NCBI GenBank assembly: GCA_902792795.1
Contig: CADBBB010000015.1
Location: forward strand, 1 to 45,100
DNA: 45,100 bases
DNA from: an uncultured Spirochaetaceae bacterium
GTDB lineage: Bacteria; Spirochaetota; Spirochaetia; Treponematales; Treponemataceae
Direction of reading: 5' to 3'
Under the pieces are notes generated by a model. The model saw only the letters and a list, made by a program, of their open reading frames with translations. It did not search any database and was not told where the DNA came from. Below are positions 8,291 through 16,283 of the stretch, piece by piece. Positions within the stretch are counted from its first letter, which is position 1, and every line of letters starts with the position of its first letter. Made by a program: the position numbers and the translations under genes.

Positions 8291-9385
8291 GTGAAATCAT
8301 TCATAAAAACACTTTTAGCGGCATATATATTTTTTGCGGCGGCGGGAATGGCGGGGGCGCAGGTTTCGGACGGCGCTTTTTCGCAGGGCGCACCCAAAGC
8401 CTTTGAGGGCGTTTGGGAACGGGACGACCGTTACGTCATTTTTGACTGCGGCGGAACAGAGCCGGACGGCCAAGAGGCGCAAAGCCAGGCGCGGCAAAAA
8501 ACGCCCGCCACGATTTTGCTAAAAACTTTTTACGGCTGGTACTTGGACCGGAGCGCGGAGCCCCAAAAATGGAGCGCCGAGCGGACGGTGAACGATTCCA
8601 CATGCCCTGACGCCGAGCGCGTATTTATGGAATACCGCCCCTTGGTGACGACAAGACATCCGGCGGCGGACGCTTCCGTTTGGGAAATTTTTGTCTGGCA
8701 TCCCAGGCTCAAGGAAGCGAGCGTGGTTCCGGTGGCCATAATCGGCGGGAACCTTTATCTAAATTTTGCGGTGAAGTTAAGCGAAGACGTCGATAAAGCG
8801 CAAGGCCAAGAAAGCGACGACCCGCTCGAAGGATTTTGGGCGCGAATGGCGGGAGCGGACGGCGTCAAGCTTTGCCCGCCGGTGACCGCCGACGACATTT
8901 ATTCCAGCTACATAACGGACGACGCCGTCTACACAATCCGCTACTGGCGGACCGACATGGAATACACAAACGCAAAAGCCTTTTTCTCGGACGGCGGAAA
9001 AACATTCTCTGTGGTAAAGCACATTCAGTCTGCGGGAAAAATCTACACATGCGCCAACGGCCGCAGCGTCATGATACGCAACGTGCAAAAGACAAACGAC
9101 AGGCCGGAAGTCTACGAGCTTGACGGAGCGGCGGAAATCTGCGGCCTGGGAGAGCCTTACCTAAAGCGCGTCCAAGACAAGGGCTCGCAAGAAGCCGTCG
9201 TAGCCCTGGCAAAAAAATATTACCAAAAGCGCGCCCCTAATCCAGATCCGCCCTTCCCGCCTTCCAACTTGGACTGGCATATGGACGACATAAACAAGCT
9301 TGAGGCCGGAAACAAAATCATAGAGGCGGTCCGAAAGCGGCAAAGGGAGTTCGCGCAAAAATATCCAGCGCGCGAAATTTACTAG
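8291..9385 (+). CDS. Exported protein of unknown function
   Basis: The frame is open from 8219, but a GTG at 8291 gives a typical signal peptide: KSFIK, a hydrophobic core, then AAGMAGA before Gln24 (AxA-type cleavage). The mature protein is ~340 residues and soluble-looking. It has two similar halves that each begin with a 'GVWERDDRY / GFWARMAG' phrase, perhaps a duplicated domain (residues ~33-150 and ~180-290). Cysteines are few and no enzymatic motif is recognisable. There is no clear Shine-Dalgarno; an A+T-rich TAATAT lies ~5 nt before the GTG. It converges on recJ with 1 nt between the stops. I do not recognise the family; a periplasmic role is inferred from the signal. Confidence 0.75.
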   Translation: MKSFIKTLLAAYIFFAAAGMAGAQVSDGAFSQGAPKAFEGVWERDDRYVIFDCGGTEPDGQEAQSQARQKTPATILLKTFYGWYLDRSAEPQKWSAERTVNDSTCPDAERVFMEYRPLVTTRHPAADASVWEIFVWHPRLKEASVVPVAIIGGNLYLNFAVKLSEDVDKAQGQESDDPLEGFWARMAGADGVKLCPPVTADDIYSSYITDDAVYTIRYWRTDMEYTNAKAFFSDGGKTFSVVKHIQSAGKIYTCANGRSVMIRNVQKTNDRPEVYELDGAAEICGLGEPYLKRVQDKGSQEAVVALAKKYYQKRAPNPDPPFPPSNLDWHMDDINKLEAGNKIIEAVRKRQREFAQKYPAREIY

Positions 9386-9386
9386 G

Positions 9387-11510
9387 CTACACGGCCGGGC
9401 GCGCGGCCACGACAACAAGCTGCATCTCTTCGTGTCCGTTAAAAAAATTTCTTTGGAAGTTGTAGGCAAGGTCAATGAAATCGCCTTCGTTAAATTCATT
9501 TCTCCAAAGCGCGCCTTGGTCCCACCAAAGCGCCGGCCACTTTAAATTTCCTATTTGAACGTAAAGCTTTAGGTGCTGCCGCTCGCCCTTTCCCAACACT
9601 TGGCCGCCCGCAATCCTGGCGCCTCTGGTCAAGAACACAAGCTCCGGGTTTTCGTTTCCGTAAGGCTCAAAGCGGTCTATCAATTTTAGAAGGCCGTCGT
9701 TTACATATTGCGCCGAAAGCTCCGCGTCAATGTCAACGATTTGGTTTTCGTCGTCGCCCAGCTCCAACCCTTGGACAAGGCCGCCTATCTTTTGCTGGAA
9801 TTTTTCAAAATTTTCCGCCGAGAGGGAAAAGCCCGCGGCTCCGGCGTGGCCGCCGTGGTTTATGTAAATGTCTCCGAACTTGTCCAAAAATTCCGCGCAG
9901 TTGACGCCGCGGGCGGTTCTCATTGAGCCGATGTAAACGCCTTCAATTTTGGTCATCGCAATGGAAGGAACATGGACGCGCTGGACAAGCTTTGCGGCTA
10001 TGCGGCCAACGACGCCCCGGTGAATTTTTTCTTCAACGATAAGGCAGAATTTTCCAGCAAATTTTTCCAAGGACTTTTCGGGGCGGCCGCCAAGGTATTC
10101 CCACGAGGCCGCCTCAAGCTTTTTGCGCTCCTCGTTGTGGTCAAAAATTTTCTGCGCGCAATCCTCGCGCTCTTGCGCCGTTTGGGCCAAAAAGAGCTTG
10201 AGCGAATCTTCGGGGCTTCCGATGCGGCCGGCGGCGTTGAGCGCGGGAATTACGTTCCAGCCAAGGTCGCGGCCCGTCACCCGCTTTCCCAAAAGGCCTT
10301 GCCGCGCCATAATTTCCACAAGGCCCGGACGGACGCGGCCCTTGCTCATGGCGTCCAAAGCGCGGCGCGCGAAAATTCGGTTTTCGTTTTTTAAAGGCAT
10401 TATGTCGCTAAAGACGGACAGGGCCGCAAGCTGGATGTCGCGCTCGTCCGCCTGCAAGTTTGCCGGAAAGGCCGCGGCGACTTTCTTTTCCAAGTAAGTG
10501 ACAAAGATGTTGTAAAAGGCGCCCAGCTCCGTTCCCTCTTCCTCGGAATATTTTGCGAACTTTGAAAGCGACAAAAGCTTTTCCAAAGAAAGGCGCGCGA
10601 CGGACGGAATGATTTTGGCGGCCTCTGGGCGGACGTCAAAAAGGTTGAATTCCACGCCGCTTCCAAAAAGATCTTTTAGCGCGGCCAAGACATTGGGAGC
10701 GTCCCAAACAAAAATTTGCTCGCCGCGCAAAAATTCCAAAAGGCCGCTTGAAGAAAGGCTCAAGTTTCCGCCGGAAAAATCTTTTTCAAAAGCCTTGCGC
10801 TTTGTCATGTTACGCAATTTCAAGCATTCAACGACGCCGCCGCGAACGTTCAAAAGACAAAGGTCCTGCTTGTAAAGTTCCGTCTGCGAAAAGCGCAAGG
10901 CCTGGACCAGTTTAAAGGCCACCGCGCAGCCGGAAATTTCCGCGAAAGGATAGCCAGAGTCCTGGCATTTTGGATTCAAAATTATGTCAGCGGGCGGAAG
11001 CGGCTCCGGCGGATTGTGGTGGTCGGTTACGATGACGCTCACGCCAAGCTCTTGGGCGCGCGCGATTTCGGCGTTGTTGGAAATTCCGCAGTCGACGGTA
11101 ATCAAAAGCGTTCCGTAATTTTTGGCGAACTCCTCCACCGCCGCGATTGAAACGCCGTAAGCGTCGTCTCCGCCGGGAAGCCTGTAGGAAACGTCCGCGC
11201 CCATGCGCTTGAGCTGCTCGTACAAAACGGCGGTAGCCGTGATTCCGTCAACGTCGCGGTCTCCGAATATCAAAATTTTTTCGCCCTCTTCCACCGCGGA
11301 CAAAATGCGGTCCACCGCGTCTTCCATTTGGGCAAAACAAAAGGGATTGTGCAAAAAGCGCTCGTTGTATTCCAGCCAGTAAAGCAAGTCGCTTCCTGCG
11401 GTGATTCCGCGACGCGCGAACACCGAGGCCTCCAAAAGGTCAAGGCCGTATTTGTCGCGCAAGGAAAGCGCCGTCTCTTTTGAAATTTCTTTTTTATTCC
11501 ACGTTTTCAA
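9387..11510 (-). CDS. recJ: Single-stranded-DNA-specific exonuclease RecJ (TTG start)
   Basis: 707 residues. RecJ degrades ssDNA 5'-3' in recombination and mismatch/base-excision repair. The DHH phosphoesterase motifs are present: FGDRDVDGITATAVL (motif I, ~101-115), ITVDCGISN (motif II), VIVTDHHNPPEPLPPADIILNPK (motif III, DHH) and SGCAVAFKL. DHHA1 follows with GRIGSPEDSLKLFLA and the glycine-rich YINHGGHAGAAGFSLS, and an OB-fold lies at the C-terminus. The start is TTG at 11510 with AGGTGG 7 nt upstream; this Shine-Dalgarno overlaps the recO stop, so translation is probably coupled. An ATG start is absent near this position. Confidence 0.96.
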   Translation of the reverse strand: MKTWNKKEISKETALSLRDKYGLDLLEASVFARRGITAGSDLLYWLEYNERFLHNPFCFAQMEDAVDRILSAVEEGEKILIFGDRDVDGITATAVLYEQLKRMGADVSYRLPGGDDAYGVSIAAVEEFAKNYGTLLITVDCGISNNAEIARAQELGVSVIVTDHHNPPEPLPPADIILNPKCQDSGYPFAEISGCAVAFKLVQALRFSQTELYKQDLCLLNVRGGVVECLKLRNMTKRKAFEKDFSGGNLSLSSSGLLEFLRGEQIFVWDAPNVLAALKDLFGSGVEFNLFDVRPEAAKIIPSVARLSLEKLLSLSKFAKYSEEEGTELGAFYNIFVTYLEKKVAAAFPANLQADERDIQLAALSVFSDIMPLKNENRIFARRALDAMSKGRVRPGLVEIMARQGLLGKRVTGRDLGWNVIPALNAAGRIGSPEDSLKLFLAQTAQEREDCAQKIFDHNEERKKLEAASWEYLGGRPEKSLEKFAGKFCLIVEEKIHRGVVGRIAAKLVQRVHVPSIAMTKIEGVYIGSMRTARGVNCAEFLDKFGDIYINHGGHAGAAGFSLSAENFEKFQQKIGGLVQGLELGDDENQIVDIDAELSAQYVNDGLLKLIDRFEPYGNENPELVFLTRGARIAGGQVLGKGERQHLKLYVQIGNLKWPALWWDQGALWRNEFNEGDFIDLAYNFQRNFFNGHEEMQLVVVAARPAV

Positions 11511-11518
11511 ATCGCCAC

Positions 11519-12403
11519 CTATAAAATGCCTTTTCCAGATTCCAAAGTCTTAAGCCTTGTTCCCAAAGCGCCTTCAGTCAATTCATACAAAAAGGCCTTG
11601 AGCTGGCCAAAGTCGCGCGCGGAAAGCCTTGCCTTGCGCGCGGCGGCCATGCATGCGGATGATGTTCCGCCCGACACTTGCAGGTAAAAAAGCGCGGGCT
11701 CGGAAATCCTGAACCCTTTTTCTTGCGGAGAAGCGCAACCGGCGCACACAAAGGCCGCCTCGGACTGCGAGTAAAGCGCGAATCTTTTTCCACCCGACTC
11801 CGATTCTAGCGCGCTTTGAATAAAGTTTAAAGCGCTCGCTTCCATGCCGCCCACAGACGAGCCGCCCGCTCCGGAAGCGCCTTGCCCGGCCATAAGAGCG
11901 CCGCGTTCCGCCGCAAAAAATTCTTTTTGGCAGCGGGGACAAAAATCTGCTTGCGGCCTGACGCCGAGCAATTCCAAATAGCGCCACAAAAAGCGCAAGA
12001 GGCCCAGCCGAGCCTCGTCCTCGCCAAGCAAGTCCATTCCGTCCAAAAAGCCGTTCAGCAAAACGTAGCACTGCTCCGGGCTTCCCGCGCATTTGGACTT
12101 GGAGACGATTTCCCCGGCCAAAGACGCGGCGAACGACTTGAACAAATTTTCGCGGAAAGTGGGATGGTATTTTTGGACGTCAAAGTCCGTGATTTTTGCC
12201 GAGCCCTTTTCTTCGTTTTTGTAAATGTAGGCCGAGCCCCTGTTCCAAGGGCTCACCGAGCCGCGCAGCTTGCTCTTGGGGCCTCCAAAAAGCGTGGCCC
12301 ACTCAAGCCCCTCCTTTGTCAAAAGGCAGACGGAACGGTTGTCCTGCGCCGTCTCCTTTACGGAAAGAACCAGCGCGTCCTTGCGTGTGTTGCGATTCAT
12401 CAT
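11519..12403 (-). CDS. recO: DNA repair protein RecO
   Basis: 294 residues, somewhat longer than the usual ~240. RecO works with RecR (and RecF) to load RecA onto SSB-coated DNA. The N-terminal OB-fold is seen (RKDALVLSVKETAQDNRSVCLLTKEGL, then FGGPKSKLRGSVSP). The zinc site is the pair CPRC and CAGC, separated by a Gly/Ala-rich insertion (AGQGASGAGGSSVGG) that explains the extra length. ATG-ATG at 12403/12400; no Shine-Dalgarno is visible. The recO-recJ pair forms a repair operon transcribed away from rpoZ. Confidence 0.9.
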   Translation of the reverse strand: MMNRNTRKDALVLSVKETAQDNRSVCLLTKEGLEWATLFGGPKSKLRGSVSPWNRGSAYIYKNEEKGSAKITDFDVQKYHPTFRENLFKSFAASLAGEIVSKSKCAGSPEQCYVLLNGFLDGMDLLGEDEARLGLLRFLWRYLELLGVRPQADFCPRCQKEFFAAERGALMAGQGASGAGGSSVGGMEASALNFIQSALESESGGKRFALYSQSEAAFVCAGCASPQEKGFRISEPALFYLQVSGGTSSACMAAARKARLSARDFGQLKAFLYELTEGALGTRLKTLESGKGIL

Positions 12404-12519
12404 ATATAAGATACACTTTTTTTTAAAAAAAATTCACGTTTTTTGGGAAAAATTTGAAAAAAAATTTCCATCGCTTGAATAGAAATTTGAAATGCGACCA
12501 AAAACTACGGAAGGAGGCC

Positions 12520-12668
12520 AAAACGCGCGAGGGAGGCGGGCGGTTGGCGGAAACTCTCTGTTTGCGCCGCCGCATAAGCGGCGGAGTAAAATAGTTTCAA
12601 GCGCAAACAGCGAGGAGCGACGCTAGCTAGCGGTTCCGACGACCGCACGCCGACCGGGAGCGTTTTTT
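12520..12668 (+). repeat. Structured intergenic element, copy 2
   Basis: Begins AAAACGCGCGAGGGAGGCGG and ends GACCGGGAGCGTTTTTT. Helices: outer arms starting GGCGGGCGGTTGGCGGAA pair with the 3' arm ending CGCACGCC (two mismatches, one wobble); second helix CTGTTTGCGC with GCGCAAACAG; inner hairpin CCGCCGC-ATAA-GCGGCGG; linker AGTAAAATAGTTTCAA. It lies between recO and rpoZ, which diverge. This is the cleanest copy. The rest of the 342-nt gap holds the rpoZ promoter and A+T-rich sequence. Confidence 0.82.
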
Positions 12669-12693
12669 GCTGTCTTTCAATAAAAATGGTGAC

Positions 12694-12722
12694 TTGACAT
12701 AATATCTCTCTTCCTATATAAT
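12694..12722 (+). promoter_or_regulatory. Perfect consensus promoter for rpoZ-miaA
   Basis: TTGACA (12694-12699), 17-nt spacer, TATAAT (12717-12722), both hexamers identical to the sigma70 consensus. GGGAG at 12738-12742 precedes the ATG at 12746. Confidence 0.9.
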
Positions 12723-12745
12723 TATTTATCAAATTTTGGGAGACA

Positions 12746-12940
12746 ATGATGATATTTCCTTTGGAACAGCTTGTAAAATTCACGGACAATATTTACGAAA
12801 TAACGGTGGCCGCCAACCGCCGCGCCTACCAGATGTCAATGGTAAAAGACCCCTTGATTGAGGAGAACCACGACAGGGTCGTCTCATTGGCGGCCAAACA
12901 GCTTTTCAAGCAAGAAGTCACATACAGAATTGCGGAATAA
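12746..12940 (+). CDS. rpoZ: RNA polymerase omega subunit
   Basis: 64 residues with ITVAANRRAYQMSMV, DRVVSLAAKQLF and EVTYRIAE, the conserved helices by which omega clamps the beta' C-terminus. The start is the first of two tandem ATGs, with GGGAG 4-8 nt upstream. It is driven by a perfect consensus promoter, fitting a constitutively needed gene. One base separates its stop from the miaA start. Confidence 0.85.
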   Translation: MMIFPLEQLVKFTDNIYEITVAANRRAYQMSMVKDPLIEENHDRVVSLAAKQLFKQEVTYRIAE

Positions 12941-12941
12941 A

Positions 12942-13868
12942 ATGCCGCGAAAAATCCCGGTCCTTGTTTTGTTCGCGCCCACCGCGACAGGAAAGACTGA
13001 ACTTTTGTTCAAGCTTTTTGGCGGGAACGACAAGGCGCGGGTAATCTCAGCCGATTCCATGCAAGTCTATCGGGGAATGGACATAGGAACGGCAAAGCCC
13101 ACCCTTGCGGAACAAAAAATTCTTCCGCACTATTTAATCGACATAAAAAATCCGGACGAGCAGTTTTCGGTGGCGGAATTTGTTGAGCGCGCCGACGGCC
13201 TTTGCGAGCGCTTTTACAACGAAGGCGCCATTCCTGTCGTTTGCGGCGGAACAGGCTTTTACGTCCGCTCTTTTTTGCTGGGACTTCCATCCACACCCAC
13301 CGGCGACGAGGCCATGCGGGCGGCGCTTAGGGCGGAACTTGAGGAGCGCGGAAAGGCTGAGATGTGGAAGGAACTTTTAAAATCCGACCCCGACTCCGCG
13401 AAGAAAATAGATCCCGCCGACAGCTACCGGGTTTTGCGCGCGCTTGAAATTTATCGCCTTACCGGAAAGCCGCGCGCCGACTTTGCGCAGAGCCCAAAAT
13501 TGCGCGAAAAATACGATTTCACGACCATAATTTTGGAGCGCGGCCGAGAGGAGCTATACCGCCGAATAGAGGAAAGAGTTGACAAAATGTTCGAGGCGGG
13601 GCTGGAAGCCGAGGCGCGCGGCCTCATGCAAAAATACGGCGCGGACGCTCCGGGAATGCAGGCCATAGGCTACCGGGAGTTTTTTGAAAAATCCGCGTCC
13701 GGCGAGCCCCTTTCCACGGCGGAAATAATGGAAAAAATCAAGCGCGACTCAAAAAAGTACGCCAAAAAGCAATGCGTATTCACGCGCGGCATTCCCGGCG
13801 CGACCACGGTTCAAATGGACGGCGGAGAGGCCGCCGCCATTACGGAAGCGGTCGCCGCCCTGCGTTAA
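12942..13868 (+). CDS. miaA: tRNA dimethylallyltransferase MiaA, copy 1
   Basis: 308 residues from the ATG at 12942, which follows the rpoZ stop by 1 nt. MiaA transfers dimethylallyl from DMAPP to N6 of A37 in tRNAs reading UNN codons. Seen: P-loop FAPTATGKTELL, ISADSMQVYRGMDIGTAKP (catalytic Asp and tRNA base-flip loop), HYLIDIKNPDEQFSVAEF, VVCGGTGFYVRSFLLG and YAKKQCVFTR. A frame extending upstream to 12858 overlaps rpoZ and has no support. The DMAPP substrate would come from the pathway begun by dxs, the nearby gene. A second, clearly different miaA lies at 39159-40133. Confidence 0.93.
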   Translation: MPRKIPVLVLFAPTATGKTELLFKLFGGNDKARVISADSMQVYRGMDIGTAKPTLAEQKILPHYLIDIKNPDEQFSVAEFVERADGLCERFYNEGAIPVVCGGTGFYVRSFLLGLPSTPTGDEAMRAALRAELEERGKAEMWKELLKSDPDSAKKIDPADSYRVLRALEIYRLTGKPRADFAQSPKLREKYDFTTIILERGREELYRRIEERVDKMFEAGLEAEARGLMQKYGADAPGMQAIGYREFFEKSASGEPLSTAEIMEKIKRDSKKYAKKQCVFTRGIPGATTVQMDGGEAAAITEAVAALR

Positions 13869-13916
13869 GCATTGCGCGCTTTTTGGTTTTGCAAAAGCTT
13901 TAATGCCAATCAAATA

Positions 13917-14068
13917 AAAAACACGCGAAGAAGCGGGGCGGTTGGCGGCGACACTCGCATTGCGTCTGCCGCAATAGCGGCAGACGTAAAAAGTTTCAAG
14001 GCGCAATGCGCGTGTAGCGCAGTTATCAAGCGGCGCCGCCCGACCGCATTCGCGACTGGGAGTGTTTT
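13917..14068 (+). repeat. Structured intergenic element, copy 3
   Basis: Begins AAAACACGCGAAGAAGCG and ends GACTGGGAGTGTTTT. The terminal pair AACAC/GTGTT replaces AACGC/GCGTT of copies 1 and 2, a compensatory change. Second helix GCATTGCG with CGCAATGC; inner hairpin TCTGCCGC-AATA-GCGGCAGA; linker CGTAAAAAGTTTCAA. It lies between miaA and the gene at 14164, both plus strand. Confidence 0.8.
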
Positions 14069-14095
14069 GTTTTTTGTTTTGTTTCATTCAGGCTA

Positions 14096-14124
14096 TTGAC
14101 TAATTTCACAAAAAAGCGCATAAT
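14096..14124 (+). promoter_or_regulatory. Promoter for the 29-residue basic protein gene
   Basis: TTGACT (14096-14101), 17 nt, CATAAT (14119-14124). The perfect 10-bp palindrome GTATCGATAC (14132-14141) starts at the expected transcription start, and AGGAG sits at 14152-14156. Confidence 0.7.
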
Positions 14125-14163
14125 AACGCTTGTATCGATACTAACTTTTATAGGAGCCAAAGC

Positions 14164-14253
14164 ATGCCTTGTGGTAAAAAGCGAAAGCGCCAGAAGATGG
14201 CGACTCATAAGCGAAAGAAGATGCTTAGAAGAAATCGGCATAAGAGCAAGTAA
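14164..14253 (+). CDS. Tiny basic ribosome-associated protein, AURKAIP1/COX24 (mS38/bS22-like) type
   Basis: 29 residues, MPCGKKRKRQKMATHK then KRKKMLRRNRHKSK; more than half are Lys, Arg or His. The KRKRxKMxxHKxKK(x)RRxxR pattern is that of the AURKAIP1/COX24 domain, whose mitochondrial member is mS38 and whose mycobacterial member bS22 sits at the decoding side of the 30S subunit. Strong support that it is real: a consensus promoter, AGGAG 7 nt before the ATG, and an intrinsic terminator 8 nt after the stop. It is therefore an independent single-gene unit. Binding to the ribosome is inferred from family resemblance. Confidence 0.85.
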   Translation: MPCGKKRKRQKMATHKRKKMLRRNRHKSK

Positions 14254-14260
14254 TTCCGCA

Positions 14261-14293
14261 AAAGACTGCCGTTAAAACGGCGGTCTTTTTTTT
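14261..14293 (+). terminator. Intrinsic terminator after the small basic protein gene
   Basis: AAAGACTGCCGTT (14261-14273), loop AA, AACGGCGGTCTTT (14276-14288), with a continuous T-run to 14293. The 13-bp stem has one T-G wobble. Confidence 0.93.
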
Positions 14294-14306
14294 ATAGCAA
14301 ACGCCT

Positions 14307-16283
14307 ATGCTCGCCCAAATAAATTCGCCCGACGACATAAAAAAACTTTCTCAAAAAGAGCTGGCCTCGCTCGCGGCGGAAATTCGGCGCGAAATAATCG
14401 ACACCGTCGGAAAAAACGGCGGCCACCTTGCGTCCAACCTTGGCGTGGTGGAACTTACGCTCGCCCTTCACCGCGCGTTCAATTCCCCAAAAGACGCGAT
14501 TGTCTTTGACGTGAGCCACCAGTGCTACGCGCACAAATTGCTCACGGGCCGCTACAAAAAATTTTCCAGCCTGCGCCAAGGCGGAGGCATTTCGGGCTTT
14601 ACAAAGGAATGCGAAAGCGAGCACGATTTTTTTGACAACGGCCACGCCTCAACTTCCATCTCGCAAGCGCTTGGATTGCTAAAGGCGCGCGAGCTTCAAG
14701 GCGCCGACGGAAAAGTCATAGCGGTGATTGGTGACGGCGCGCTCACAGGCGGCTTGGCCTACGAAGGCCTTTTAAACGCGGGTCGGGACGCCAAAAATTT
14801 AATCGTAGTCCTTAACGACAACCAAATGTCAATCTCGCCAAACGAAGGAAGCCTTTCCCGCTATCTTTCAAGCCTCACGATGTCGATCCAGTACCAAACG
14901 GCGCGCCGCGCGATTGACAAAATCGTTTCAAAAATGCCGGGAAGCCGCTTTTTCCAAAAATTCATATTCCGCTTCAAGCGCGGCCTCAAGGGCCTTTTGC
15001 TGAGCGACAACATGTTCGTGGACTTTGGCTTTGAATACGTGGGTCCCTTGAACGGCCACGACATGAAAGAGCTGGAGCGCGTTTTTGAGCGCGTCAAAAA
15101 ATTAAAGAAGCCGGTCGTAGTCCACGCGCTCACAAAAAAAGGAAAGGGCTACTTCCCCGCCGAAGACAATCCTGAACTTTTTCACGGAATCGGCCCCTTC
15201 AACATCGCCGACGGCTCGGTGGAAAAATTTGACGCGGAAAGTTTCACCGAACATTTTTCGCGCGCGATTGTCAGGCTTGCCGAGCGCGACAAAAAAGTCG
15301 TGGCGATCACCGCCGCCATGAGCAAGGGAACAGGCTTGGCCGCCTTTGCCCGCCACTACCCCGACCGCTTCTTTGACGTTGGAATCGCCGAAGAGCACGC
15401 CGTGACTTTTGCCGCCGGACTTTCAAAGGGCGGCCTTTTGCCGGTCGTTTGCGTTTACTCAACCTTCATCCAGCGCGCGGTTGACCAAATAATACACGAC
15501 ATTTGCCTTCCAAACCTGCGCGCGATTTTTGTCTTGGACAGAAGCGGCGCCGTTCCCAACGACGGAGAGACCCACCAAGGAATTTTTGACATCGCGCTTT
15601 TAAAGGCCGTTCCCAACCTAAAAATTTTGGCGCCGGCCAGCGCGCAAGAACTGAACCTTTGCCTTGACTGGGCCGCAGGCCAAAATTCCGCCGTGGCCAT
15701 ACGATACCCCAAAAAGTCTTGTCCGTCGGAGCTTGAGCCTTTTGCCCTTCCGCTTGAAGAAGGACGCGGCGTTTTAGTAACCGCGGAAGAATTCGCGCCG
15801 TCTCTTTGCGCGGACTTTTGCGACGAACAAAACGGCGCGCAAAAACAAAAGGATTTGCAAAACCAAAACGGCGCGGCTTACAAGCGCGTCCTTATCGCCG
15901 CCACAGGATCGATGTTTTCGGAATGTCTTGTGGCCGCCCGCTCGCTTTTGCTTCGCGGCGTTTATTGCGACATTTACAGCTTGCGCTTTTTAAAGCCGAT
16001 GGACTTTGAGAGTTTTTTTGGAATTTGCAAAAGCTATGACGCTCTTGTCCTTGTGGAGGACGGAATCAAGCAAGGCGGCGCTTGCGAAGAAATCGAAGCG
16101 GAGGCGCTTAGAAGAAATTTCCGCGCCGTCCAAGTCCTTGCCTTTGGGCAAAAGTTTCCGGAACAAGGAAGCCGCGAGCAAATTTTGGAAAACTCCTTTT
16201 TGTCGCCCAACGACATCCAGCGGGCGGCGCTGGGCCTTTTGAACGAGCTTCAAAGCGGAACAAGCGCGGGAGGCCAAAAATGA
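14307..16283 (+). CDS. dxs: 1-deoxy-D-xylulose-5-phosphate synthase
   Basis: 658 residues. Dxs condenses pyruvate and glyceraldehyde-3-phosphate with thiamine diphosphate, the first step of the MEP isoprenoid pathway. Seen: NGGHLASNLGVVELTLALH, FDVSHQCYAHKLLTGR, FDNGHASTSISQALG, the TPP motif GDGALTGGLAYEGLLNAG ending in NDNQMSI, then FDVGIAEEHAVTFAAGLS and DRSGAVPNDGETHQGIFD in the pyrimidine-binding domain. An odd hydrophilic stretch near residues 508-530 (NGAQKQKDLQNQNG) is probably a loop insertion. No Shine-Dalgarno is seen; a TATAGC lies 8 nt before the ATG, directly after the preceding terminator. First gene of a tightly overlapping operon through truA. Confidence 0.96.
   Translation: MLAQINSPDDIKKLSQKELASLAAEIRREIIDTVGKNGGHLASNLGVVELTLALHRAFNSPKDAIVFDVSHQCYAHKLLTGRYKKFSSLRQGGGISGFTKECESEHDFFDNGHASTSISQALGLLKARELQGADGKVIAVIGDGALTGGLAYEGLLNAGRDAKNLIVVLNDNQMSISPNEGSLSRYLSSLTMSIQYQTARRAIDKIVSKMPGSRFFQKFIFRFKRGLKGLLLSDNMFVDFGFEYVGPLNGHDMKELERVFERVKKLKKPVVVHALTKKGKGYFPAEDNPELFHGIGPFNIADGSVEKFDAESFTEHFSRAIVRLAERDKKVVAITAAMSKGTGLAAFARHYPDRFFDVGIAEEHAVTFAAGLSKGGLLPVVCVYSTFIQRAVDQIIHDICLPNLRAIFVLDRSGAVPNDGETHQGIFDIALLKAVPNLKILAPASAQELNLCLDWAAGQNSAVAIRYPKKSCPSELEPFALPLEEGRGVLVTAEEFAPSLCADFCDEQNGAQKQKDLQNQNGAAYKRVLIAATGSMFSECLVAARSLLLRGVYCDIYSLRFLKPMDFESFFGICKSYDALVLVEDGIKQGGACEEIEAEALRRNFRAVQVLAFGQKFPEQGSREQILENSFLSPNDIQRAALGLLNELQSGTSAGGQK

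Noticed and set aside
12858..12941. N-terminal extension of MiaA copy 1 into rpoZ
   Set aside because: Overlaps rpoZ in another frame; MiaA proteins start close to the P-loop, as from 12942.
8054..14068. CRISPR array made of the repeated elements
   Set aside because: The copies are ~150 nt, kilobases apart, differ in sequence and have no spacers; no cas genes are present.
8054..14068. Structured elements as simple bidirectional terminators
   Set aside because: Two copies lie between divergent genes, where no transcript needs to end, although the T-rich ends could terminate.
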